A stretch of DNA of 64,000 nt from Gemmatimonadota bacterium (GTDB taxonomy: Bacteria > Gemmatimonadota > Gemmatimonadetes > Gemmatimonadales > Gemmatimonadaceae): NCBI GenBank assembly GCA_016714015.1, contig JADJNZ010000008.1, forward strand, positions 138,327-202,326, in the 5' to 3' direction. Both the position numbers and the translations under genes were made by a program. The notes beneath the pieces were generated by a model. It was given only the letters and a program-made list of their open reading frames with translations. It ran no database searches and was not told the DNA's origin. Every line of letters begins with the position of its first letter. Position 1 is the stretch's first letter. Below are positions 37,169 through 45,865 of the stretch, piece after piece.

Positions 37169-37366
37169 CTACAGCACGACGAGTCGGCTCGTTCGCACCT
37201 CGTACCGCGCGTTGCGAGACGAGTTCACCGTGTTGAGGCGCTCCGCCTCAGCAGACGCAGCCTCCTCGGAGTCGAACACCTTCGTCACTGCTACGGCGTT
37301 CGACAGGTCCGACATTCCGATGTCGAACCTGAGAATGACGTAGATCGGCCTGTGGTCGTGGCTCAC
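37169..37366 (-). CDS. Small candidate immunity protein of cassette 1
   Basis: 65 residues from GTG 37366 (MSHDHRPIYVILRFDIGMSD when initiated), 32 bases after the cassette-1 tip. No family recognised; cytoplasmic. Assigned by position. About 130 bases without a gene follow before the next seam. Confidence 0.45.
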   Translation of the reverse strand: MSHDHRPIYVILRFDIGMSDLSNAVAVTKVFDSEEAASAEAERLNTVNSSRNARYEVRTSRLVVL

Positions 37367-37398
37367 GCGTACCCCTTGCCCGTGGAAACAGTGCCCGA

Positions 37399-38001
37399 TC
37401 AGTACTTGGTGGCGAGGTTCCCAATGTGCTCGCCGGTGCTTGCATTGTACACATCGCCGGTTCGTCCGAAGATCACGTCGTCAGCTCCCCCCAGTCCGGC
37501 CGCCTCCTTGATCTTGTGTAGTCGATCACTCGCTTGCGTTTCGCTGACACCATGGTACTTCGCTAGATGCTTGAAGGCGTCTCCCTGCGCATTCGCTCCC
37601 GTGAACGGGTTCCCGGGGACATCAAGTTCACCCCGCCAAGCCGGTCGAGCATCTTTGCGAAGGCGAGACCCGCGTCCAGACCGGAGCCGAGGATCGCGCC
37701 AGCGGCGGCCCCCTGCCTTTGCCCCTCCCGCGGCTCCACCCACCGCGCAAACGAGGGCAGCGGGTCCACTCGGCGAACACGCCACGCCGGCTGAGATGGC
37801 ACCGGCAAGTCCGCCACCCGCTCCGCCGGCCGCCGTGAACAGAACCGTGAAGTAGCCCGGTGGGCAATCGGTCGGGTCAAGCTGATTCGTGTTGGGGATT
37901 CCGGGGCACAGTCCGAGAGGATCCGAGAAGTTGACCGGATCTCCACCCGCATACCCGTACAGATTGAGCCCCCCCGCGAGCCCGATCGGGTCTTCCTGCG
38001 T
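37399..38001 (-). CDS. RHS cassette 1: orphan RHS tip, same as the one fused to the RHS core at 54.2 kb
   Basis: In frame from the seam (ACG at 38001), then FSDPLGLCPGIPNTNQL and a Gly/Ala-rich hydrophobic stretch. The end DAFKHLAKYHGVSETQASDR, LHKIKEAAGLGGADDVIFG looks like a small polymorphic-toxin nuclease domain, but I cannot name the family. The middle (about 37640-37740) is read in a wrong frame here: an extra G and a missing G, compared with the copy at 54.5 kb, compensate each other, probably homopolymer errors. First cassette, 45 bases from the recombinase stop. Confidence 0.6.
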   Translation of the reverse strand, partial: TQEDPIGLAGGLNLYGYAGGDPVNFSDPLGLCPGIPNTNQLDPTDCPPGYFTVLFTAAGGAGGGLAGAISAGVACSPSGPAALVCAVGGAAGGAKAGGRRWRDPRLRSGRGSRLRKDARPAWRGELDVPGNPFTGANAQGDAFKHLAKYHGVSETQASDRLHKIKEAAGLGGADDVIFGRTGDVYNASTGEHIGNLATKY

Positions 38002-38046
38002 GGAATAGACCGCCCGTCCCAACCCTCGTCCAGCCCCTCCCCTTCC

Positions 38047-39114
38047 TCATCGCGGTATTGACCGACCGCTCCGGGAGCCCCTCGGCCCCTCGAATCGCCC
38101 GCCGCGGGGCGGCAGCGCGAGCAGCGGCGCGATGCCGCCGCCGAGCCGGTGTCCGAGCCATGCGCGCCCTGCCTCGGCGGGGTGCGTCAGCGCGTGCACC
38201 GACCGGAGCCGCTCGACCGAGACGTGGGTGTAGATCTCCGTCGTCGAGAGCTGCGCATGGCCCAGCAGTTCCTGGAGGTCACGGATATCCGCACCGCCGT
38301 CGTGCATCAGCGTCGCCATGCTATGCCGGAACACGTGGCAACTCCCGGCCTTCCCGCTGGCACGCCGGACGTAGCCGTGCAGCCGCTCCGTCAGCCGCGA
38401 GGGACGGATCGCGTCGCCGCGCGCCCCGAGGAACAGCACGCCGGGGTCGGCGCCGTCACACCGCCGGGCCACGAGCCGCGGTCGTGCCGTGGCGAGGTAC
38501 CGGTCCACCCAGTCGAGCGCGCGCCGCCCGACGGGGACGACGCGGTCCTTGCCGCCTTTGCCCTCGCGCACGAAGGCGAGCGCCCGCGTCTCGTCCAGGT
38601 CCGCGACCTGCAACCGGATGACCTCGCCGCGGCGGAGCCCGGTGGAGTACAGCACCTCGAGCAGTGCGCGATCCCGGAGGCCGAGGATGGTCTCGACATC
38701 GGGTGCGCTGAGCACCGCCTCCACCTCTGTCGCGCTCAGCACCGCCCGCGGTAGACGACGCGGTAGCCGCGGCAGCACGAGTTCCGCCGAGGGGTCGACG
38801 AGCAGCCGGCGCGTGCGAACCGCCCAACGGAAGAGGAGTCGCACGGAAGTCAGCCGTCCCAGACGCGTGCTCCACGCGTGCGGCCGACCGCGCCGATCCC
38901 GCGACGCCACCACCTCGGACTGGTAGCGCTCGAGCACCTCGAGCGAGATCGTCTCCAGCGCGAGCCATCCCTCGCGCATCGACCACGCCACGAAGCGGCG
39001 AAGATGGATGAGGCGCGTGAGGATGGTGCTGGCCGCGTGGCCCGAGAGGCGCAACCACGCCTCGTACTCCACGAGGACGGCACGCAGGCCTTGAGGCGCG
39101 ACGACGGAGATCAT
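38047..39114 (-). CDS. Tyrosine recombinase (XerC/D-like) at the end of the type II secretion operon
   Basis: 355 residues. The N-terminal core-binding domain (EYEAWLRLSGHAASTILTRL) is followed by a catalytic domain with Arg in EVLYSTGLRRGEVIRL, Lys in the GKGGKDRVVPV hairpin, HxxR in CHVFRHSMATLMHDGG, His in LLGHAQLSTTEIY and the nucleophile Tyr in IYTHV. All catalytic residues are present. ATG overlaps the gspD stop by 4 bases (ATGA), so it is expressed with the secretion genes. Its 3' end is 45 bases from cassette 1. A role in rearranging the RHS tips is inferred from location; a Xer-type housekeeping role is the alternative. Confidence 0.88.
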   Translation of the reverse strand: MISVVAPQGLRAVLVEYEAWLRLSGHAASTILTRLIHLRRFVAWSMREGWLALETISLEVLERYQSEVVASRDRRGRPHAWSTRLGRLTSVRLLFRWAVRTRRLLVDPSAELVLPRLPRRLPRAVLSATEVEAVLSAPDVETILGLRDRALLEVLYSTGLRRGEVIRLQVADLDETRALAFVREGKGGKDRVVPVGRRALDWVDRYLATARPRLVARRCDGADPGVLFLGARGDAIRPSRLTERLHGYVRRASGKAGSCHVFRHSMATLMHDGGADIRDLQELLGHAQLSTTEIYTHVSVERLRSVHALTHPAEAGRAWLGHRLGGGIAPLLALPPRGGRFEGPRGSRSGRSIPR

Positions 39115-40592
39115 GGCGGCGGCCCGGACTTCGCACGCAAGGGTGCCGCGAGCGCGGCCGCATCGGCGTCGGTCCGGATCACGCGCGGCGTGAGGAAGAC
39201 GAACAGCTCGGTCTCCGTCGTGCCGCGCGACGCCCCGCCGAACAGGCCACCGATCAACGGGATCGACGAGAGGAGCGGCAGGCCGCTCTGTCGCGTCTCC
39301 TTCACGCGGTCGGTGAGGCCGCCGAGCGCCACCGTCTGGCCATCGCGGACGAGCAGCTGCGTACTGAGCGTCCGAGTCGAGATGACCGGCGCGTTGAACG
39401 CGACCTCCGCGGTGGCCGTCGACACTTCCTGCATGACCTCGAGCTGCACGGAGCCGTCCCCGCTGATCGTCGGTCGCACGGTCAGCCGCGTGCCGACATC
39501 CTTGTACTGGACGATCTGGTCGCGGGACGCGGCGTCCGTCGGCAGCGAGCGCTGGACCTGGACGAAGGGGCGCTGGCTGCCGACGCTGATCTCGGCCGGC
39601 TGGTTGTTCGTCGCGAGCAGGACGGGCCGTGTGAGGATGCGGACGTTCCCGCGCGAGGCCGCCGTCCGGATCGTGGCATCGAGATCGAGGCCACCAACGC
39701 CCATCACGCGCAGGGCGAAATCGCCGAGCCCGCCGCCGCCGAGCGCGCTCTCGATGGTCGCACCATTCTTCCCGACGTCGGTGGGGCGGAGGACACCCTC
39801 CGCATTCAGCCCGATCGACCGGTCCCGCCGGACCTCCGCCACGAGCACCTCGATGAGGACCTGCAACGGTCGGACGTCGAGCGCCTGTACGACCTCGCGG
39901 ATGAGAGCGATATCCGACTGGTTCGCGCGCACCAGCAGGGCGTTGCCTCGCATGTCGGCGACGACCGTGAGCTCGCCACTCAGGGTCGCAGGCCGCGCGG
40001 GGGCCGGAGTCGTCGCACCGGGCTGCATGGGCGCACCATTCGGTGCGACGAGATTGTTCCGCAACTCATCCGAGAGCGTGGGTGCGCGGTTCCCGGCGTC
40101 CGCGCCGGCTCCGAGGCCACCACCACCCCGGCCGTAGAGCGCATTGACCATCGACGCGACGTCGATCGCGCGTGCGTGCTGCAGCGGGATCACGAAGAGC
40201 TCTATGACGGAGAGCGGTCGCACCGGCGGCGCACCGGCCGTCGGTCCACTCAGCCGGACCGGCTCACGGGGCCGGACCCGGTACAGTCCCGAGCTCGAAT
40301 CGTCCACCAGTTCGAAGCCCTGGCTCTCGACCAGGCCGCGCAGGAGTCGCGCGATGCTCTCACGAGGGACCGGAACCGGACTCTCGAGTGTCACCGACAT
40401 GGTCGGCGCGCCCGTGATGATGACCGGGCGGTCGAGATACCGTCCGAGCAGCTGCACCGCGGCGCGCAGTTCGGTGTTCACGATGCGAATGCTGACGCTG
40501 TCCTGCGCACGACCGCCCTCTGGCGTCTGAGCGCCACTGGCGAGCGGGAACAGAAGACAGGTCATCAGAAGGAGCGCTCGGACGGGGTTCAC
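39111..40592 (-). CDS. gspD: Type II secretion secretin GspD
   Basis: 493 residues, shorter than usual GspD (about 650). Signal peptide (LLLMTCLLFPLASGAQT), one N-type domain (VSIRIVNTELRAAVQLLGRY), one or two further N domains (VIPLQHARAIDVASMVNALY), then the secretin core (LQVLIEVLVAEVRRDRSIGL) ending in SGLPLLSSIPLIGGLFGG and TELFVFLTPRVI, the secretin signature. Forms the outer-membrane pore. Confidence 0.92.
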   Translation of the reverse strand: MNPVRALLLMTCLLFPLASGAQTPEGGRAQDSVSIRIVNTELRAAVQLLGRYLDRPVIITGAPTMSVTLESPVPVPRESIARLLRGLVESQGFELVDDSSSGLYRVRPREPVRLSGPTAGAPPVRPLSVIELFVIPLQHARAIDVASMVNALYGRGGGGLGAGADAGNRAPTLSDELRNNLVAPNGAPMQPGATTPAPARPATLSGELTVVADMRGNALLVRANQSDIALIREVVQALDVRPLQVLIEVLVAEVRRDRSIGLNAEGVLRPTDVGKNGATIESALGGGGLGDFALRVMGVGGLDLDATIRTAASRGNVRILTRPVLLATNNQPAEISVGSQRPFVQVQRSLPTDAASRDQIVQYKDVGTRLTVRPTISGDGSVQLEVMQEVSTATAEVAFNAPVISTRTLSTQLLVRDGQTVALGGLTDRVKETRQSGLPLLSSIPLIGGLFGGASRGTTETELFVFLTPRVIRTDADAAALAAPLRAKSGPPP

Positions 40593-41068
40593 GGGGATCT
40601 CGCCTCCAGTCGCACGACCCAGGTCGTGTCGCCCCAGCTCACGCCGATCTCCAGCGTGCGAATCGACACGATGACGACGTCCCCGATCCGGTCACCCGCT
40701 CGAATGACATGGTCGCCATCGAAGCCTGGTACGTCGGTGATCACCGCCTGCCATGGGGGCCCGCCGACGACGGCCTTGAGGCGGATACTCGGCGGTGTCG
40801 GCGTCCGCTCCTCGGCTGGCGCGTCGGGTACGACCTCCCCGGTTTCCTCGCGATCTCGCGCGATGAGCCGGAACGGTGTGCGTCCGATCGCGTCGGCGAC
40901 CATGCGTTCGAGGGAGTCTCTTCCCAGGGGGGCGATCGCGCGAATCGTCGGGACTTGGCCAGGAGCGACGGCGAGCTCGCGCGTTCCGATCCCGTGGACA
41001 CGAAGCGCGGCGCCCAGCATCAGCAGGACGACTCCGCCAGCGAGCGCGCGGTCGACATGCGCGATCAT
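40589..41068 (-). CDS. GspC-like inner-membrane protein
   Basis: 159 residues with one N-terminal helix (ALAGGVVLLMLGAALRV) and a C-terminal homology-region-like domain (IRLKAVVGGPPWQAVITDVP, then VIRAGDRIGDVVIVSI), as in GspC or PilP, which links the secretin to the inner-membrane platform. Overlaps gspD and gspM by 4 bases each. Assigned by pattern and position. Confidence 0.7.
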   Translation of the reverse strand: MIAHVDRALAGGVVLLMLGAALRVHGIGTRELAVAPGQVPTIRAIAPLGRDSLERMVADAIGRTPFRLIARDREETGEVVPDAPAEERTPTPPSIRLKAVVGGPPWQAVITDVPGFDGDHVIRAGDRIGDVVIVSIRTLEIGVSWGDTTWVVRLEARSP

Positions 41069-41652
41069 GCCTCGCTCCTCGGATCCGGGAGGAGCGCGAT
41101 CGCTGCGATGGTGATCTCGACGCGCAGGTGTTCGAGCTCGGCGGTCGCGGCGGTGGGGTCCGCTTGCGCTACACTCACCTCTTGCACGGAAAGCAGGGCC
41201 GTATCCGCATCGAGTTCACGAAGAAGCTCCAGCAGAGCGTTCGCATTGCCCGTGAGGGACACACGAATCGCGATGCGACTGATTCCGTCGGTGGCAAGAG
41301 AGGCACCGAGCGGACTGGCGCCCCTGACCGAAGCCCCAGCGAACTCGGCGATCGCGGAAACACGTTGGACCAGAGCGGTCGTCGCTTCGGCGGGTGATCC
41401 CGCCACGAAGCAGCGTCCGCGCAACGCGCCATGCGCCCGCCTCCGCTCCTCGAGGCCCTTCGGTCCACCGTCGACCGCCGCGTCGAGGAGCCGGGACTGG
41501 AGGCGGAGCGCGTCGAGTCGCGTCAACTGTCGCGTCTCCATCGTTCTGACGGCGGGAATACCACGCGCGCCGAGCAACAACGACCCGATCACGCTGATCC
41601 CGAACAGGACGGCGCGGCGGTCCCTGGGCGCGAGGGAGAGGGATACCTTCAT
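41065..41652 (-). CDS. GspM/PilO-like assembly platform protein
   Basis: 195 residues; one N-terminal helix (AVLFGISVIGSLLLGARGIP), a coiled-coil-like stretch (LTRLDALRLQSRLLDAAV) and a ferredoxin-like C-terminal domain (IAIRVSLTGNANALLELLRE), as in GspM. Overlaps neighbours by 4 bases on both sides. Confidence 0.7.
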   Translation of the reverse strand: MKVSLSLAPRDRRAVLFGISVIGSLLLGARGIPAVRTMETRQLTRLDALRLQSRLLDAAVDGGPKGLEERRRAHGALRGRCFVAGSPAEATTALVQRVSAIAEFAGASVRGASPLGASLATDGISRIAIRVSLTGNANALLELLRELDADTALLSVQEVSVAQADPTAATAELEHLRVEITIAAIALLPDPRSEA

Positions 41653-42701
41653 CGGTGAGCCCGGGTGACAGAACCCGTAGCTGCGGGGCGCAGGAGGGCG
41701 AGGCTCACGGTCGTACGTTGCAGATCCGACCCGTCAAAGACCTCGCGGGTGAGGGCACCGACGAGGACCGGTGGAGCGAAGCCCGGTACCGTCGCGAGGG
41801 CGGCGGCCACATCCTCACGTGGATGGGCCACGACCGACAGGACCGCCGACGTGGAGTCGATGCGCAGCGAGGTGATCGCCGCGGACGCAGGAAGTGCCGA
41901 CGCCAGCCGCGAGACGAGAATGCTCGTGGCCTCCCTTCCACCGGCGAGGGCGTCGGCGACCGAGGAAAGCCGCGCCATCTCGTCGAGTTCGCGGGCCGCC
42001 TGCGAGGCGGCCGGGGTCTTCCGAAGGCCGTTCAGCCTTCCCTCGAGTGCCGCTGACTCGAGTCGCAGCGAGACGGACGGCGCCCACACCGCTCCGCTCG
42101 CTGCGAGTACGAGGCACACGAGCAGGGTGAGCCGCCGATTGCGTATGTCGCGTCGCGACCGCTGCGCCTCGTTCGGATCGAAGACCACGACCGAAGGATC
42201 CCTTCTCTCGTGCAGCAACAGGCTGTACTGCGTCGATTGGTCCGACGTCGGCAGGGACTCCGCGGGTACGACTCCCACGAGCACGACTCCGCTCGCGGTC
42301 GCGGCCGCGCTCAGGGAGAGTTGTGTCGAACGATCGAGTGCGACCCCCCACCAACCATCCTCACGGAGTGTCACCGCGCCGTAGGTCGACGCCTCGGGCT
42401 CGCCGAGGAAGAAGGCTTCCGGGCTCGCCGTGAGCAACGCGTCCACGCTGGCGCGCGGAGTCGAAGCGGCGACGTCGAACAGCCGGCGGAAGCGGCATCG
42501 TGGCGCGTCAACGACCGCGAGGACACGAGCGCGCCGGCGCTCGACGGCCGGGATCGAGGAGAGGATCTCGTACAAGAAGGTCGACCATGGTACGTCGCTC
42601 GGCCGGCGCGTCGCGCAAGAGGGGAGCTTCGCACTCCCCCCATCCCGGACAAGCGCCGCCTCATCGCCTGCCAGCGTGAGTACCATGCGAAGCGGCTTCA
42701 C
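41649..42701 (-). CDS. GspL-like assembly platform protein
   Basis: 350 residues: a cytoplasmic actin-like half (ending around VVVFDPNEAQRSRRDI), one transmembrane helix (LTLLVCLVLAASGAVWAPSV) and a periplasmic GspL/PilN-like domain (SILVSRLASALPASAAITSL). It would recruit the ATPase GspE to the membrane. 4-base overlaps with both neighbours. Confidence 0.72.
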   Translation of the reverse strand: MKPLRMVLTLAGDEAALVRDGGSAKLPSCATRRPSDVPWSTFLYEILSSIPAVERRRARVLAVVDAPRCRFRRLFDVAASTPRASVDALLTASPEAFFLGEPEASTYGAVTLREDGWWGVALDRSTQLSLSAAATASGVVLVGVVPAESLPTSDQSTQYSLLLHERRDPSVVVFDPNEAQRSRRDIRNRRLTLLVCLVLAASGAVWAPSVSLRLESAALEGRLNGLRKTPAASQAARELDEMARLSSVADALAGGREATSILVSRLASALPASAAITSLRIDSTSAVLSVVAHPREDVAAALATVPGFAPPVLVGALTREVFDGSDLQRTTVSLALLRPAATGSVTRAHR

Positions 42702-43609
42702 CAGACCCTCCGACGTATGGGTGTGAGGCCGGACGACGTCAACGTCACCGTCAGTTCCTCGGAGCGTTCCGTTCGCGATGCGCCTGCGCTCGCGGTCACG
42801 GTCAGGATCCAGGTCTCAGGGCCGACGCGGGCGATCCGGGACAGGTCAACGAATCGAGCACTGAAGTCCGGAGCATCGGCGGACGGAACGAGCGCGGCCA
42901 ACTCGGTCACGGAGGACGGACGCCAACCGTCGCGACGCCGAGCGACGATCGCCGCGGCGAGCCGCGGCGAGATGCCGGGCAACGAGGCCAGGACCACCGC
43001 CGACGCATGCATGATGTCGACCGTCGTGCCCTCGACGTCGAGATCCGGGAGCAGCTCCGGGTGGTCGCCCATCGCGCGCACACGAAGGAGTTCGCCGGTC
43101 GATCGAAAGTCCTGGTTCGTCGGCAGGGAGAGCCGACGCGCCAAGTACCAGTCTTGCTCCGCACCGCGCGGGTTCGGCTCGTCATCGGAGTCGCGCCAGT
43201 CCTCGATCGCCGAGGCGAGCGCGAGTGCCTCCGTCTCGGGGACCGCCAGCAGGAACATCCGGTGGAGCCCTTCCAGGCCGGCGCGGTTCACATTGAGGCG
43301 AGCTCCTCCCGATCGGAGCGTGCGCCGGCAGTCGTCGACCGGCGGGCCGAGCGTGGCGAGTCCGATATCAAGATGGTCCCACTCCGCTTCGCGCAGCCTC
43401 CCGGCGGGCGACTCCAGGAGCCGCTGGTCCAGCTGGGCGAGTGTCAGCGCAGCGCAGCCGCTCACTGCGTATCGCGCCTCGGTCGCATCCATGCGATTCT
43501 GCGCCGCATCCACTCCGGAACGGCCGCCGAGCACGGCGGTCAGCGTGAGCACCGCCGCGACCGAGAGCACCCACAACACCACCAGCAACGCGATGCCCGG
43601 ACGCCTCAT
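42698..43609 (-). CDS. gspK: Minor pseudopilin GspK
   Basis: 303 residues from ATG 43609 with a prepilin-type N-terminus (RRPGIALLVVLWVLSVAAVL), then the typical GspK domain with DDCRRTLRSGGARLNVNRAG and helix-hairpin-helix-like VVLASLPGISPRLAAAIVAR. Lacks Glu at +5 after the cleavage site, as GspK does. Caps the pseudopilus with GspI and GspJ. Confidence 0.85.
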   Translation of the reverse strand: MRRPGIALLVVLWVLSVAAVLTLTAVLGGRSGVDAAQNRMDATEARYAVSGCAALTLAQLDQRLLESPAGRLREAEWDHLDIGLATLGPPVDDCRRTLRSGGARLNVNRAGLEGLHRMFLLAVPETEALALASAIEDWRDSDDEPNPRGAEQDWYLARRLSLPTNQDFRSTGELLRVRAMGDHPELLPDLDVEGTTVDIMHASAVVLASLPGISPRLAAAIVARRRDGWRPSSVTELAALVPSADAPDFSARFVDLSRIARVGPETWILTVTASAGASRTERSEELTVTLTSSGLTPIRRRVW

Positions 43610-44145
43610 CGGTCGATGCCCACAAGGAAGAAGGTCGTGTCCTCGTGCATGACAACGCCTAGCGCTGTCGGCGTGCGGAGGCTGTGGCCCCATTCCGGAA
43701 GCCAGGTCGCGCCGTCGACCGTCCGCTCCTGAAAGGCGAACGCGTCCGGCTCGCCGCCAAGCCGGAGATCGATCGGCGGCGAGGCGTCGAGGGTCAGGGA
43801 GAGCCCGCTACGCCCCGGACTGCCGAGGGAGACGATGGCGAGCACGGCACGACAGCGCACGAGTTCGCCGTCCGCCGAGTCACACCAGGTATCGAAGCTC
43901 AGCCTGGTCGGTCCCCCTTCGAATCCCGTCGCTGATCGGCCACCTGATTCGGTCCGGGCGAGCAGATCACGCAGGAGGCCGCTCGAGTTCCTCCGAAGGT
44001 CTGCCGCGACCGACGCGCTGGCGGCGAGGTCCGCCCCGTCCTGCAGCGCGACGAGCATGCCACGCGCGCCAGAGACCACCAGCGCGGTGAGTGTCAGCGC
44101 GACGATGAGCTCCAGCACGGTGAATCCCTGGCGTTCAGGGCGCAT
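43606..44145 (-). CDS. gspJ: Minor pseudopilin GspJ
   Basis: 179 residues; the leader ends at G with QGFTVLELIVALTLTALVVS (Glu at +5) and the body is about the GspJ size. Overlaps gspK by 4 and gspI by 11 bases. Part of the pseudopilus tip complex. Confidence 0.78.
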   Translation of the reverse strand: MRPERQGFTVLELIVALTLTALVVSGARGMLVALQDGADLAASASVAADLRRNSSGLLRDLLARTESGGRSATGFEGGPTRLSFDTWCDSADGELVRCRAVLAIVSLGSPGRSGLSLTLDASPPIDLRLGGEPDAFAFQERTVDGATWLPEWGHSLRTPTALGVVMHEDTTFFLVGIDR

Positions 44146-44494
44146 CGGTCACGTTCGGGCGATAGATGTGTGTCGTGAGCGTCGCCCGACCTTGCGTCGG
44201 AACGAGGATCTCCATGCGCGCCACCGAGCGCGTGAGGAGCGTCACGTGCACCGTGAGTCCGTCGATCTGCCGGCGTCCCGCCATCCGCTCGATCTCGTGG
44301 AGTGGCTGCGCCTGCAGGCGCTCGAGAAGCTGCGCAGCTCTCTCCAGTTCCGCCTCACGACGGAGTGTCGCTTCGAGCGTGTGAAGCGTCTGCGCGGCCA
44401 GTGTCGCCCAGCCGATCCCAGCGACGCCGAGCACCGCGACGGCGAGGATGACTTCGAGGAGCGCGATCCCGCGCCGGCCGTCACCTGGTCGCAT
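44135..44494 (-). CDS. gspI: Minor pseudopilin GspI
   Basis: 119 residues from ATG 44494 with the prepilin N-terminus RRGIALLEVILAVAVLGVAG and an AAQTLHTLEATLRREAELER helix, typical for GspI. A longer start at 44572 exists in frame but would bury the leader. Overlaps gspH by 14 bases. Confidence 0.78.
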   Translation of the reverse strand: MRPGDGRRGIALLEVILAVAVLGVAGIGWATLAAQTLHTLEATLRREAELERAAQLLERLQAQPLHEIERMAGRRQIDGLTVHVTLLTRSVARMEILVPTQGRATLTTHIYRPNVTDAP

Positions 44495-44786
44495 CGACCT
44501 GCTCCGCGAGGAACGTGCGCACTCGTCCCGCGCTGTCGATGGTGACCCGACCGTCGGGTCGGGCGAAGACATGCACGGGGGAGTCGCTCACGATCCCTGA
44601 ACGCACGACGGGCCGCCGGGAGGCGATGGCCATGGACCGCGCCTGGGCGATGAGACGCATGAGGCTGTCCGTCTGCGGCGTGGTCGCCGCCCGAAAGCTC
44701 GGGGTCACCACCGCCAGGCATACGCCCAGCATGGCGAGGACGACCAGCAGTTCGACGAGTGTGGCGCCGGCGGGGGCGGTGCGCAT
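44481..44786 (-). CDS. gspH: Pseudopilin GspH
   Basis: 101 residues; leader APAGATLVELLVVLAMLGVC, then the GspH/FimT-like SLMRLIAQARSMAIASRRPV region. Shorter than many GspH. ATG overlaps the stop of gspF by one base. Confidence 0.75.
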   Translation of the reverse strand: MRTAPAGATLVELLVVLAMLGVCLAVVTPSFRAATTPQTDSLMRLIAQARSMAIASRRPVVRSGIVSDSPVHVFARPDGRVTIDSAGRVRTFLAEQVDATR

Positions 44787-45865
44787 CAGCCGGGGCGTAC
44801 CGCATAGACCGCCTGCAGCATCGCCGCGGCGACGACACCGACGATCGCGGCGAACGCGAGGATCAGGGCCGGTTCTATCAACCGGATCGCCGTGCGCATG
44901 ATGCGGTCGGCGCGACCCTGCTCGATCCGCGCCGCGAACGCGAGCATGCGCCCCATCTGTCCGGTCTCCTCCCCGGACGCGATCAGGCGGCAGGCGGTCG
45001 GTGTCATGGCCCCAACGTCATGGAGCGCGCGCGAAGGGCGCTCTCCGGCGACGATCCGCTCGCGCGCCCTCTCGAGACGGGACGCGATCGCGGCATCACC
45101 AAGCGCTGGCGCGGCCTGCCGCAGGGCGGCGCGGAGCGGCATGCCGGATTCGAGGAGCGCCGAGAGTGCGGCGCAGAGTCGCGCGGTGGCGGCGGATCGC
45201 CTGACCGTTCCGATGAGAGGAAGACGGAGCATCCAGGCGTCCGTGGCCAGCCGCCCACGGGGAGACGCTCGCCACCGCATCAGCGCCGACGTTGCCAGGA
45301 CGAGCGCGATCGCCGCCGGGAGCGCCCCAGCCCGCAATCCGGCGCTCACGTCGAGCACCGCACGCGTCATCGGTGGCATCGACTGCCCGAGACCGTCGAG
45401 GATACCGGCGAAGCGCGGCAACACCAGTCCGACCATGACTCCGACGGAGCCGAACCCCGCGACGCCGACGACGACGGGGTACGCCAACGCCGCGCGGATC
45501 GCCGCACGGTTCGTCGCGTCAGCCTCGGCGTGGTCCGCCGCACGACGAATCGCCGGAGCGATCCCCCCGCCGGCCTCACCTGCTCTCACCAGACCGACCA
45601 CGACCGGCGGGAGGCCGAGTGACATCTCCTCGAGGCTCCGGGCCAACGACGTGCCTTCGCGGACGGACGTGCGCAGCCGCGGGACGCCAGCAGACCAGCC
45701 CGCGGGCGCCAGTTCCTCGAACGCGGCGAGCGCCCGCGAGAGTGGAAGGCCGGCCTCCAGCAGATCCGCGAGGATGCGCAACCCGATCGCGAGCGACTCG
45801 GAATCGAGTGTCGCCCGTGCATCCGGCGGGGCCGACGCGGCTAGCGCCGGAGCGGTCCACGCCAT
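44786..45865 (-). CDS. gspF: Type II secretion inner-membrane platform protein GspF
   Basis: 359 residues with the duplicated GspF/PilC domain (LRILADLLEAGLPLSRALAA in the first copy, LCAALSALLESGMPLRAALR in the second) and three transmembrane helices. Polytopic core of the assembly platform. Its start overlaps the 3' end of gspG by 25 bases. Confidence 0.9.
   Translation of the reverse strand: MAWTAPALAASAPPDARATLDSESLAIGLRILADLLEAGLPLSRALAAFEELAPAGWSAGVPRLRTSVREGTSLARSLEEMSLGLPPVVVGLVRAGEAGGGIAPAIRRAADHAEADATNRAAIRAALAYPVVVGVAGFGSVGVMVGLVLPRFAGILDGLGQSMPPMTRAVLDVSAGLRAGALPAAIALVLATSALMRWRASPRGRLATDAWMLRLPLIGTVRRSAATARLCAALSALLESGMPLRAALRQAAPALGDAAIASRLERARERIVAGERPSRALHDVGAMTPTACRLIASGEETGQMGRMLAFAARIEQGRADRIMRTAIRLIEPALILAFAAIVGVVAAAMLQAVYAVRPG

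Larger units (their letters stand above)
33733..38001 (-). repeat. Five copies of the RHS seam (about 96-98 bp each)
   Basis: Copies at 33733-33830, 34801-34898, 35725-35822, 36941-37037 and 37906-38001, all on the minus strand. Each begins abruptly with ACGCAGGAMGACCCGATCGG and encodes TQ[ED]DPIG[VL]AGGLNLYGY[AG][GA]GDP[VI]N..DP[FL]GL. Sequence before the ACG differs in every copy, so similarity starts sharply at the same base. The same seam lies at the end of the full RHS core (54264). Confidence 0.9.

Noticed and set aside
32728..38046. Integron-type array with attC sites
   Set aside because: I looked for a common imperfect dyad between cassettes; the spacers share none, and the only shared element is the coding seam. 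The recombinase also lacks an obvious integron-specific insertion.
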